From: Collinsella tanakaei
GTDB taxonomy: Bacteria > Actinomycetota > Coriobacteriia > Coriobacteriales > Coriobacteriaceae
DNA: 64,000 bases
Assembly (NCBI RefSeq): GCF_021531055.1
Contig: NZ_JADYTL010000001.1
Coordinates: forward strand, 372,001 to 436,000
Direction: 5' to 3'
The notes below the pieces were generated by a model, which did not search any database, was not told the origin of the DNA, and worked only from the letters and a program-made list of their open reading frames with translations. The position numbers were made by a program, and so were the translations under genes. This document shows positions 35,745 to 44,835 of this stretch, piece after piece (position 1 is the stretch's first letter; every line of letters starts with the position of its first letter).

Positions 35745-35930
35745 CCGGAGCGGCACCGTCTGCGCATGGGCAGTCCGCCCGTGGCCGTCTGCCCGCAGGT
35801 CCAAATGTGTGCAAGGTCTGCTGAGTTCACTATGTTTTCGACCACGCCCTTACCTTTTGGGGGCGTTTGCCCTAGAGTATCCACACGCACTACCGGTACG
35901 TACCAGTTCGCCATCAGCAAAGGAGTTGCC

Positions 35931-36338
35931 GTGCGCAACGCGCTGAACAAACCCACCGCCAAGCAGTTCACCAAGTTCGCCTTGGTGGGCTTCACCTCCC
36001 TTGCGGTGGATTACCTGCTGCTGATCGCGCTCGTCGAGCTGCTGCACGTCGACTATCTGGTCGGCACCACGCTGGCGTTCATCGCCTCGGTCGTCGTGAA
36101 TTACTTTTTGAGCATGCGCTTCGTCTTCGAGCGCCGCGACGACCTGTCGCGCAAGCGCGAGTTCACCATCTTCGCGCTGCTCTCCGCGATCGGCCTGGGG
36201 CTCAACGACCTCTTCATGTTCGTGGGCGTCGCGTTTCTGAGCGTCGGCTATCAGGCCATGAAGCTCATCTCGACCTTCATGGTCACCTGGTACAACTACT
36301 TCAGTCGTCGCCGCTTTTTGGATGGCGGCCACGCCTGA
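35931..36338 (+). CDS. GtrA family membrane protein, second copy
   Basis: This 135-residue four-helix membrane protein has GtrA hallmarks (FTKFALVGFTSLAVDYLLL, VVVNYFLSMRFVFERRDD). The open frame starts at 35766, but GTG 35931 has AAAGGAG five bases upstream and gives the normal GtrA length and N-terminus, so it is chosen. It is a tandem paralogue of the gene at 35334 and probably takes part in moving lipid-linked sugars across the membrane; the partner glycosyltransferase is not in this window. Confidence 0.87.
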   Translation: MRNALNKPTAKQFTKFALVGFTSLAVDYLLLIALVELLHVDYLVGTTLAFIASVVVNYFLSMRFVFERRDDLSRKREFTIFALLSAIGLGLNDLFMFVGVAFLSVGYQAMKLISTFMVTWYNYFSRRRFLDGGHA

Positions 36339-36365
36339 TAGCGCACGGCTGCAGTTCCCCTCAAG

Positions 36366-36530
36366 CCTTCAAGTTAAACTTTAAAGGTGTCCGGTTCATC
36401 CGTTTTACAACCTTCAAGTTGCACTTGCAAGTTCGCTCTTTTCGCAGGTATTCAATGCTATCCGTTGCATAGGCAACCTTCAAGTACTCCTTTAAGGTAT
36501 GTAAGGTTTACGTTAAGGTTGAACTTGAGC
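36366..36530. repeat. Cluster of CCTTCAAGT-led imperfect palindromes
   Basis: In the AT-rich gap between the convergent GtrA and kinase genes, CCTTCAAGT occurs at 36366, 36411 and 36477. Each starts an imperfect palindrome: CCTTCAAGTTAAACTTTAAAGG, then the perfect decamer ACTTGCAAGT at 36423, then CCTTCAAGTACTCCTTTAAGG. A fourth, weaker block with AAGGTTGAACTTGAG follows. The shape resembles MerR-family (SoxR-like) operators, but no MerR gene is near. Confidence 0.6.
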
Positions 36531-36536
36531 GCAGGT

Positions 36537-38003
36537 CTAGATGCCCGCGATTATCCCCGCCACGACCGTCGACGCAAAGCACCAGACCACAATCCCCACG
36601 CACACGGCGACCTCGATACGGCGAGGAACCGAAGCCAGCGGTTTGATCCATTTACGCAGCCGTCGCTTGTCCAGCATGAGGTACGTGATCGCTCCGTACC
36701 CTATGAAGAACAGCTGCACATGCTCGAGCACCAAAAACCATAACGGATAATCCGCCATATCGGGTGGGGGCGCCATGATGTTTTCGGTGCTGACGATGAT
36801 GCACATCACATACATCAGCACCATGAACAGGTTCCAGAAGTCACCGGCGATCAACGGAATACGTAGGCGCGAGAACGCCTGACGGAAAGCCTCGTCAAGA
36901 TCCCGAGGATCTTCGGCATTCGTTGACGCTGGATCGGTGTTGGCGCGTTCCGCGGAAGGCACCCTGTCCGAAGTGCCATCGGTCCTCGAACGCCCCCGCT
37001 CCCCCGTCGCCTTGGATGAGTCCGTCGAATGCCTGGAAGCGGCACCGAGACCAGGGCTTCGGACCTCGACATCGCAGAGCGCATCCATCAGCTCGCGAGC
37101 GCTTCGGTAGCGATCCGCCGGGTCGAACGCCGTCGCACGAGCCGCGATTGCGGCAAGGGAAGGGTCGAGCCCCGCCTCCATCAGCGAGCCGTTATCGGTC
37201 GCTGTGCGCATCTCGTCGCCGGTGGCGCAAAAGATCAACAGCTTGCCCAAAGCGTACACGTCGCTGCGCACGTCGGTCTGACCGAACCCGTACTGCTCGG
37301 GCGACGCATACGGTCGCGTCCCGAAGTACGCGGTGTCCGTCTGCGCGGACTTGCTCCACGTCCGCGCGATGCCGAAATCGATGACCACCGGATACCCGTT
37401 GCTCACGATGATATTGCTCGGCTTTAGGTCACGGTGGATGAGCGGCGTGGTGAAGCCCTCGTGGAACTCGGCCACGGCATCGCATAGCAGGATGCCCATA
37501 TCTCGCGCCAATGTGGATGAGGGCCCACGCTCGCACACGAATTCATCGAGTGTGGAGCCGTCGACGTACTCCGTCACGACGGTCAAAATCTCGCCCGTCC
37601 GCGCGCACTCGACGATTCGGGGCACGGACATGATGCGACGCCCCTGCCGCTGCGCCGCCCACAGCGTCTCGTACGCCGACCCGACACCCGCCGAGCAATC
37701 GATCCGCTTGCGCACGAACGGGCCGAGCGCACCACCACCCGCGCCGACGAAGCTCACAAGCTCCGTCGTCTCGAACGGCGAGCACTTGAGGGTGCGCTCG
37801 ACACGCCAGCTATCCGCACGATCCACGGCCGCCAGAAACGCATCGAGCTCGTCGTCTTCGAAAGACGACGAGTCTCGATGACCTGACGTTCCGGTCGTCG
37901 CCGTGGTGTCGGCGGTATGTTTCGAGCTATCGGTATCCATGTCGGCTATCTTACCAGCTCGCGCGGACACGGAGGGCGCGCCATACGCGTCCGCGGCGTA
38001 CAT
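36537..38003 (-). CDS. Membrane-anchored Ser/Thr protein kinase
   Basis: This protein of about 488 residues has a kinase domain (about 80-320) with a glycine-rich FVGAGGGALG, VRKRI (probable ATP-binding Lys), HRDLKPSN, IDFGIA and ASPEQYG. A disordered, charged linker follows, and then three hydrophobic segments at the C-terminus, so the kinase domain is cytosolic and anchored from its C-terminal side. Extracellular PASTA repeats are absent, unlike PknB/PrkC. Start is uncertain: ATG 38003 is coupled to the upstream HTH gene (stop at 38007) with GAGGAG somewhat far away, while ATG 37940 (MDTDSS) gives a 467-residue form with a weak site. Confidence 0.88.
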   Translation of the reverse strand: MYAADAYGAPSVSARAGKIADMDTDSSKHTADTTATTGTSGHRDSSSFEDDELDAFLAAVDRADSWRVERTLKCSPFETTELVSFVGAGGGALGPFVRKRIDCSAGVGSAYETLWAAQRQGRRIMSVPRIVECARTGEILTVVTEYVDGSTLDEFVCERGPSSTLARDMGILLCDAVAEFHEGFTTPLIHRDLKPSNIIVSNGYPVVIDFGIARTWSKSAQTDTAYFGTRPYASPEQYGFGQTDVRSDVYALGKLLIFCATGDEMRTATDNGSLMEAGLDPSLAAIAARATAFDPADRYRSARELMDALCDVEVRSPGLGAASRHSTDSSKATGERGRSRTDGTSDRVPSAERANTDPASTNAEDPRDLDEAFRQAFSRLRIPLIAGDFWNLFMVLMYVMCIIVSTENIMAPPPDMADYPLWFLVLEHVQLFFIGYGAITYLMLDKRRLRKWIKPLASVPRRIEVAVCVGIVVWCFASTVVAGIIAGI

Positions 38004-38006
38004 CGG

Positions 38007-38426
38007 CTAACAGATCGTCTCCTCGCCCAGCCGATAGAGCTCCTCGTTCACCTTCTGCAGCGAGCACCCATGGTCGATGCAGAAGATGATGATGGCGTCA
38101 CGACGGTTTTTGCAGGTGAGCGTGCTCGACCCTGCCGCCGAAAGCGCCCGATTGGTCTCGCGAAGCGTCAGCGCCATGGCAAAGGCGATCTGCAGGACCT
38201 TGTTGCGAGACGGGTTGCGCGCGCCGGTGAAGATCTGGTATCCGAACGTCTCGTTGAGATCGGCCATGCGCACGACGCGCGCCCGCTCGAGATGCTTCTT
38301 CTCGAGCATCTGCTGCAGATAATCGGACAGCGAACAGGACGGGAACTCGTGCTTGTCGATAAACGAGTCGATGCTCGGCGCCTCAAGCAGCTCCTTGAGC
38401 ACTTCCTCGGTCAGGCGTTCGGTCAT
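38007..38426 (-). CDS. HTH-type protein coupled to the Ser/Thr kinase
   Basis: This 139-residue protein has an XRE-like helical region: ERARVVRMADLNETFGYQIFTGARNPSRNKVLQ followed by AFAMALTLRETNRALSAAG. It ends with a helical segment (CIDHGCSLQKVNEELYRL). The kinase gene starts right at its stop codon, so the pair is translationally coupled. It may be a DNA-binding regulator or an adaptor phosphorylated by the kinase; no experimental role is known to me. The 117-base spacer upstream shows no other gene. Confidence 0.65.
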   Translation of the reverse strand: MTERLTEEVLKELLEAPSIDSFIDKHEFPSCSLSDYLQQMLEKKHLERARVVRMADLNETFGYQIFTGARNPSRNKVLQIAFAMALTLRETNRALSAAGSSTLTCKNRRDAIIIFCIDHGCSLQKVNEELYRLGEETIC

Positions 38427-38543
38427 TTGTTCATACCCATCTCTTTACATCGAGCGACGATTCGGTATTGCGCCCGGTTCCTCCGCCGAAATACATCACC
38501 GGATCGTCCATTCCGTTATAACGCCTCAATACAAACGGCGTCT

Positions 38544-39185
38544 CTAGAATCCCGTGACGTCTGCAAGCTCCCAAGAATCCACTTCGCTTGGGCTCACCGT
38601 CGAATACGCTTCGTACTTCCACGTTCCGCCTGCCTTCAGATTGTTGGTGTTGGCAAGGGCGGTTCCGATCTGTGCGCCTTCAGCGTCATAGATAACATAT
38701 TCGACCTGGATATAGTTCTTCTCCTCATCCGTGTTGTTGGTCAGCGTGCCCGTGATAACGGCAGCATATTCGTTTGACGCATCGAGTCCCTCATCGGAAA
38801 TGGAGTAGCCCGCCTCCTGCTTGGCCGAATCGGCGGGATCATCGCCATCTTGGGCAACCTGTTCATCGGATTGCACGTCGACAGTGGCAGGCGAAGCGGC
38901 GTCATCAAGCACCGCGCTGTAAACGCTCTGGCTTCCCAGGACGAGCGCGACGGCAGCGATGTTGACGATGAGTGCGGCGATAGCCAATCCCTTACCGGAG
39001 CGTTTTCCGCGCATGCAGCCCACAAGACCGACCACCGCGAAGATGAGGCCGAGCGCCGCCAGGAGGAACGAGAGGTTGTTGATAATCGGAAGCAGCGAGG
39101 TCAACAGGGCGATAATTCCCAAGACGAGCGATGCGACCGCCATCGCGGAGCGAACCGGCTTGCCCGATGCGTTCTGAGTTTCCAT
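38544..39185 (-). CDS. DUF4190/FxLYD-type membrane protein
   Basis: This 213-residue protein has two to three N-terminal membrane segments (MAVASLVLGIIALLTSLLPII, FLLAALGLIFAVVGLVGCM, AIAALIVNIAAVALVLG), as in DUF4190 proteins. A short acidic linker follows, then an exported C-terminal FxLYD-like beta domain (YAAVITGTLTNNTDEEKNYIQVEYVIYDAEG). Such domains are common on Gram-positive surfaces and have no settled function. AAAGGAC precedes ATG 39185. It is monocistronic. Confidence 0.75.
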   Translation of the reverse strand: METQNASGKPVRSAMAVASLVLGIIALLTSLLPIINNLSFLLAALGLIFAVVGLVGCMRGKRSGKGLAIAALIVNIAAVALVLGSQSVYSAVLDDAASPATVDVQSDEQVAQDGDDPADSAKQEAGYSISDEGLDASNEYAAVITGTLTNNTDEEKNYIQVEYVIYDAEGAQIGTALANTNNLKAGGTWKYEAYSTVSPSEVDSWELADVTGF

Positions 39186-39355
39186 GGAACTGTCCTTTCC
39201 CTCTATACAGACACGGACGACGCGCCCGCGCCGCCCGCCATCGAATATAGGGAAAGGGCCAGGGGATTACATTAGCTCGCAGCTAATGCCGGAAAGCTTG
39301 CAAACGGTCCCAGTGGCGCTTTCATCTGCACACGGTTAATCTCGACTCTATTCCT

Positions 39356-39436
39356 ACAAGATTGAGCCCGGCACCATCTTGTCAAAATCCGGCACAATCT
39401 TGTCGCGACAAGATTGAACCTGGCACCTTCTTGTCG
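39356..39436. repeat. REP-like array of ATCTTGT/ACAAGAT heptamers
   Basis: Five alternating copies of ATCTTGT or its complement are spaced by GGCAC-containing units, with the perfect 20-bp palindrome AATCTTGTCGCGACAAGATT in the centre (39395-39414). The array directly abuts the stop codon of the M20 peptidase gene. It resembles short palindromic intergenic repeats and might form a 3' hairpin for that gene. Confidence 0.7.
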
Positions 39437-40636
<1,200 letters not shown>

Positions 40637-40763
40637 GGCGCCTCCGAATCGTCGTGTGCGGGGTACCTCAGTATACGCCCGCCCCGCCGTACGTTTCCAA
40701 CCCGTGTCATCGCAGGGCTTACTCTTGTTGGGCAAAGTGATCCATGGTAGGGTTGCTCCATTC

Positions 40764-40922
40764 GATAGAGGCGCGGGTGCGATGGCGCGCGGGCGAGCCG
40801 GCAGGCGACGACCCCATGCAAAGGCAATCCCGCCGAACTCGACGGCCGGGCGCGGCTCCGCCGAGTGGGCCTGCGGGGAATACCCGCAGGACTGTCTGCA
40901 TCGATCGTGCAGGAGCGCTATC
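40764..40922 (+). ncRNA. Lysine riboswitch (L box) of lysA-dap operon
   Basis: The leader starts GATAGAGGCGCGG and ends GGAGCGCTATC, so P1 is GATAG/CTATC. Inside are the lysine-aptamer core pieces CCGCCGAA, TGGGCCTGCGGGG...CCCGCAGG and ACTGTC, matching the L-box order known from lysC leaders. P1 ends one base before the AAGGAGG Shine-Dalgarno of lysA (40923-40929). The CTCC at 40756-40759 can pair with GGAG there. No terminator hairpin with T-run is present, so control is probably at translation. High lysine would stabilise P1 and lower expression. Confidence 0.85.
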
Positions 40923-40933
40923 AAGGAGGCATG

Positions 40934-42235
40934 ATGCCAAAGATCCCTTTTGTGACAAAAGACCAGCTCGTCGCTATTGCCGACCAGTTCCCCACCCCGT
41001 TTCACCTCTACGATGAGGCGGGCATACGCCAGCGCGCGCAGGAGGTGCGCGAGGCGTTCGCCTGGAACCCCGGCTTTACCGAGTACTTCGCCGTCAAGGC
41101 CAACCCCAATCCACGGCTCATCTCGATCCTCGCGGAGTACGGGTGCGGCTGCGACTGCTCGAGCGCCACGGAGCTCATGCTGAGCGACGCCATGGGCATC
41201 CGCGGCACGCAGATCATGTTCTCGTCGAACGATACCCCCGCCGAGGATTTCCGCATGGCCGCCGAGCTCGGCGCGATCGTCAACTTCGACGACATCACGC
41301 ACATCGACTTTTTCGAGCGTGCGGTCGGCTCCATTCCCAAGACGGCATGCTGCCGGTTCAATCCGGGTGGGCTGTTCCGGCTTGCCAACGGCATCATGGA
41401 CAACCCCGGGGACTCCAAGTACGGCATGACCGCCGAGCAGCTCGAACAGGCGTTCCGCATGCTCTCCGCGCGCGGCACCGAGACGTTCGGCATCCACGCC
41501 TTCCTGGCGAGCAACACGCACGGCGACGATTACTATCCCGCCCTCGCGCGCATCCTGTTCGAGCTCGCCGTCCGCCTCGCGCAGACCATGGGCGTGCATA
41601 TCGGCTTCATCAACCTGTCGGGCGGCGTGGGCATCCCCTACCGCCCCGACGAGGCGGCCTGTGACATCCGCGCGATCGGCGAGGGAGTCCGTCGCGCCTA
41701 CGAGGATATCCTCGTGCCAGCCGGCATGGGCGACGTCGCGATCTTCACCGAGATGGGTCGCTTCATGATGGGACCGTTCGGCTGTCTGGTCACCCGCGCC
41801 ATCCACGAGAAGCGCATCTACAAGGACTACATCGGGGTCGATGCCAACGCCTGCGACCTCATCCGTCCGGCGATGTACGGCGCCTACCATCACATCACGG
41901 TGATGGGCCAAGCGGACGGCCCGGACAAGAGCGCGGCCGAGGCCACCTGCGTCTACGACGTGGCGGGCAACCTGTGCGAGAACAACGACAAGTTCGCGCA
42001 CGATCGCGCCCTGCCGAAGATCGAGATGGGCGACCTGCTCGTGATCCACGACACCGGTGCGCACGGCCATGCGATGGGCTACAACTACAACGGGCGCCTG
42101 CGCCACGCCGAGGTGCTCTTGCGCGAGGACGGCACCTGCGAGCTCATCCGCCGCGCCGAGACGCCGGCCGACTACTTTTCCACACTCGATGTGACCGATA
42201 CCGGACGCGCCCTGCTCGCGCGTCTGCGGCAGTAA
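40934..42235 (+). CDS. lysA: Diaminopimelate decarboxylase
   Basis: This 433-residue PLP enzyme makes L-lysine from meso-DAP. It has the PLP lysine in EYFAVKANPNP, the barrel motif CCRFNPGG, the GGVGIPYRP phosphate-binding stretch, and the C-terminal ANACDLIRPAMYGAYHH and HDTGAHGHAMGYNYNG motifs. Two adjacent ATGs (40931, 40934) follow AAGGAGG; the second has better spacing and is taken. It is the first gene after the lysine riboswitch and is followed by dapA 11 bases later, so lysine feeds back on the whole operon. Confidence 0.95.
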   Translation: MPKIPFVTKDQLVAIADQFPTPFHLYDEAGIRQRAQEVREAFAWNPGFTEYFAVKANPNPRLISILAEYGCGCDCSSATELMLSDAMGIRGTQIMFSSNDTPAEDFRMAAELGAIVNFDDITHIDFFERAVGSIPKTACCRFNPGGLFRLANGIMDNPGDSKYGMTAEQLEQAFRMLSARGTETFGIHAFLASNTHGDDYYPALARILFELAVRLAQTMGVHIGFINLSGGVGIPYRPDEAACDIRAIGEGVRRAYEDILVPAGMGDVAIFTEMGRFMMGPFGCLVTRAIHEKRIYKDYIGVDANACDLIRPAMYGAYHHITVMGQADGPDKSAAEATCVYDVAGNLCENNDKFAHDRALPKIEMGDLLVIHDTGAHGHAMGYNYNGRLRHAEVLLREDGTCELIRRAETPADYFSTLDVTDTGRALLARLRQ

Positions 42236-42246
42236 GGAGATACGCT

Positions 42247-43137
42247 ATGGATATCCGTGGGCTCGAGGGTTCGATCGTCGCCCTCATCACCCCGTTTCGC
42301 ACCGACGGCAGCGTGGATTTCGATGCGCTCGGACGCCTGATCGACTTCCACCTGGACGCCGGCACCGACGCGCTGCTGCCGCTCGGCACCACCGGCGAGA
42401 GCTCCACGATGACGCACGAGGAGGACGAGGAGGTCGTGTCGTTCGTGGTCGAGCGCGTGGCGGGTCGTATCCCCGTCATCGCCGGCTCGGGCTCCAACAG
42501 CACGCAGACCATGCTCGAAAAGAGCCTCGCCTTCGAGCGCCTGGGCGCCGACGGTCTGCTGCTCATCACGCCCTACTACAACAAGAGCAACGAGGAGGGC
42601 ATCTACCGCCACTTCGCCACGGTGCTCGACGCCGTGAATATCCCCTGCGTCCTGTACAACGTGCCCGGGCGCACCGGTTGCTCCATCAGCGTGGCGAATG
42701 TCGAGCGCCTGAGCGCGCACCCCAACGCGCTGGGCATCAAGGAGGCGAGCGGGTCGATCGCCTACGCGAGCGATATCGCGCACCTGATCGGGCCCGATTT
42801 CAAGATGTTCTCGGGCAACGACGACATGGTCGTGCCGCTCATGAGCCTGGGCGCCTCCGGCGTGATCTCGGTGTGGGCCAACGTCCAGCCGGCGCTCGTG
42901 CACGAGATGGTGCGGGCGTTTTTGGACGGTGATGTGGCGCGTGCCCGCGACATCCAGGTACGGAGCCTGCCGCTCATCCACAAGCTGTTCTGCGAGGTCA
43001 ACCCGATCCCCGTCAAGGAGGCGTGCGCCCAGATGGGTCTGTGCGAGGCCATCTACCGCCTGCCGCTCGTGCCGATGGCCGATGCCAACCGCGAGGCGCT
43101 CGTCGCTGCCATGAAAGGGGCTGGTCTGCTTGCTTAG
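42247..43137 (+). CDS. dapA: 4-hydroxy-tetrahydrodipicolinate synthase
   Basis: This 296-residue cytosolic aldolase condenses pyruvate with aspartate semialdehyde. Marks are VALITPF, LLPLGTTGESSTMT (GTTGE motif), GADGLLLITPYYNK, VLYNVPGRTGC (Tyr of the catalytic triad), and the Schiff-base Lys in ALGIKEASGS. AAGGAGATACGCT precedes ATG 42247. Its stop overlaps the dapB start by eight bases. Confidence 0.96.
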   Translation: MDIRGLEGSIVALITPFRTDGSVDFDALGRLIDFHLDAGTDALLPLGTTGESSTMTHEEDEEVVSFVVERVAGRIPVIAGSGSNSTQTMLEKSLAFERLGADGLLLITPYYNKSNEEGIYRHFATVLDAVNIPCVLYNVPGRTGCSISVANVERLSAHPNALGIKEASGSIAYASDIAHLIGPDFKMFSGNDDMVVPLMSLGASGVISVWANVQPALVHEMVRAFLDGDVARARDIQVRSLPLIHKLFCEVNPIPVKEACAQMGLCEAIYRLPLVPMADANREALVAAMKGAGLLA

Positions 43138-43867
43138 GATCGCGATCATGGGAGCCGGACGCATGGGCTCCCTCATCCGCACGACCGCCGAGGCGATGCG
43201 CGATGCCGCGGGCGGCGCGGCGTTCACGGTGGTGGCGCAGTTCGGGTTCGACCTCGCCGAAGCCGCGGAGGCTCCGGCTGCGGACGTGCTCATCGACTTT
43301 TCCAACGTGGCGACGCTGCCCGCCACGCTCGCCTATGCGCGCCGTTGCGGCTGCGCGGTGGTGAGCGGGACGACCGGCTATACCGACGAGCAGCTCGCAC
43401 AGCTGCGCGAGCTGGGGTCCGAGGTACCCGTGGTGTGGTCGGGCAACTACTCCATCGGCGTCGCGGCGCTGCGGCATCTGACCGCGCAGGCCACGCGCGA
43501 GCTGCCCGGGTTCGACGTCGAGATCGTCGAGTGCCATCACAACCAGAAGGCCGACGCGCCGAGCGGCACCGCCAAGATGCTGCTCGACGAGGTGATCGCC
43601 GCGCGTGATGACGCCGAGGCGCACCCCGTGTTCGGGCGCGAGGGCATGTGCGGCGCGCGCGATGCGCACGAGATCGGCGTGCACGCCCTGCGCGGCGGCA
43701 CGGTCGCCGGGGTGCACACGGTGTCGTTTTTCGGCACCGACGAGGAGGTCTCGCTCACCCATCGCGCGACGAGCCGGCAGATCTTCGTCAACGGCGCCCT
43801 CGCCGCGGCCACGAAACTCGCTGCGCGCGAGCCGGGCTTTTACACCTTTGACGAGCTGATGTTCTGA
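43130..43867 (+). CDS. dapB: 4-hydroxy-tetrahydrodipicolinate reductase
   Basis: This 245-residue NAD(P)H reductase of the DAP pathway has IAIMGAGRMGSLI (dinucleotide-binding), SGTTGYTDEQ, WSGNYSIGVAALRHL and the substrate motif ECHHNQKADAPSGTA. The start is TTG 43130 with AAAGGGG upstream, overlapping the end of dapA. It acts directly on the DapA product and is coupled to it in translation. Confidence 0.96.
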   Translation: MLRIAIMGAGRMGSLIRTTAEAMRDAAGGAAFTVVAQFGFDLAEAAEAPAADVLIDFSNVATLPATLAYARRCGCAVVSGTTGYTDEQLAQLRELGSEVPVVWSGNYSIGVAALRHLTAQATRELPGFDVEIVECHHNQKADAPSGTAKMLLDEVIAARDDAEAHPVFGREGMCGARDAHEIGVHALRGGTVAGVHTVSFFGTDEEVSLTHRATSRQIFVNGALAAATKLAAREPGFYTFDELMF

Positions 43868-43916
43868 ATGGGTTGAAACGAACACGTCCCCAACCAACCC
43901 GTGGGAGGATTGAGAT

Positions 43917-44618
43917 ATGAACGCACAGGAGATCATCGATTTCATCGCGTCGGCGAAGAAAAAGACGCCGGTCAAGCTGTATGTCCGTGAACGCGCCGGC
44001 GCCGATATCGACTGGGGCGCCGCGCACGTCTACGGCGGACCCGAAGGCCGCACCGTGTTCGGCGAGTGGGCCGAGCTCGCCGCCGTGATCGACGCCAACG
44101 CCGACGACATCGTCTACGCCGACATCGAATGCGACCGCCGCAACTCCGCCGTGCCGCTGCTCGACCTCAAGGGCGTCAACGCGCGCATCGAGCCGGGCGC
44201 GATCATCCGCGACCGCGTGGAGATCGGCGACAACGCCGTGATCATGATGGGCGCCGTCATCAACATCGGCGCCGTCATCGGTGCGGGCACGATGATCGAC
44301 ATGGGCGCGGTGCTGGGCGGTCGCGCCACCGTGGGCAAGAACTGCCACATCGGTGCCGGCACCGTGCTCGCGGGCGTCGTGGAGCCGGCGAGCGCCACCC
44401 CCGTCATCATCGAGGACAACGTCATGATCGGCGCCAACGCCGTGGTGCTCGAGGGCGTCCATGTGGGCGAGAACGCCGTGATCGCAGCCGGTGCTGTATG
44501 CGTCGAGGACGTGCCCGCGGGCGCCGTGGTGGCCGGCGTGCCCGCTCGCGTGATCAAGCAGCGCGACGCGCAAACCGACAGCAAGACCGGCCTGGAGGAA
44601 AGCCTGCGCCAGCTGTAA
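43917..44618 (+). CDS. dapH: Tetrahydrodipicolinate N-acetyltransferase
   Basis: This 233-residue acetyltransferase commits the pathway to N-acetylated intermediates. The N-terminus ([19 protein letters not shown]) matches DapH, and the body is a left-handed beta helix of hexapeptide repeats ([13 protein letters not shown] onwards, [36 protein letters not shown]), ending [18 protein letters not shown] precedes ATG 43917. Together with the M20 deacetylase it defines the acetylase variant; the matching aminotransferase is not in this window. Confidence 0.95.
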   Translation: MNAQEIIDFIASAKKKTPVKLYVRERAGADIDWGAAHVYGGPEGRTVFGEWAELAAVIDANADDIVYADIECDRRNSAVPLLDLKGVNARIEPGAIIRDRVEIGDNAVIMMGAVINIGAVIGAGTMIDMGAVLGGRATVGKNCHIGAGTVLAGVVEPASATPVIIEDNVMIGANAVVLEGVHVGENAVIAAGAVCVEDVPAGAVVAGVPARVIKQRDAQTDSKTGLEESLRQL

Positions 44619-44684
44619 TGGGAAAATGGGGACAGTCCCCAATTTCCCAGCTGTGGGAAAAAGGGACAGTCCCTATTTTCCCAC
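44619..44684. repeat. REP-like palindromic repeat GGGACAGTCCC
   Basis: Two hairpin units read TGGGAAAATGGGGACAGTCCCC and GGGAAAAAGGGACAGTCCCTATTTTCCCA, separated by AATTTCCCAGCTGT. The element starts at the dapH stop codon. GGGACAGTCCC is nearly self-complementary in each. From memory, similar GGGACAGTCCC intergenic repeats are frequent in Coriobacteriia. It may also end the dap transcript. Confidence 0.7.
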
Positions 44685-44835
44685 CCGCATGCGGTCCTTC
44701 TTTTCCCAGTACGCTTCGGCGACCAAGAATCCGCGCGTTCGGCAGCAGATTCGTGGTTCGCGTAACAATCACAACGAAACCCGCGCTCCGTACGATTGAA
44801 TCATCACTATCCGCCGCGAATCAGGAGGGATTCGT

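Noticed and set aside
39356-39436. CRISPR array
   Set aside because: The repeats are short alternating palindromes without unique spacers of regular length, and no cas genes are present.
40637-42106. Minus-strand extension of the M20 gene to 889 codons
   Set aside because: The extension is antisense to lysA and lacks domain sense; ATG 40636 has a good Shine-Dalgarno.
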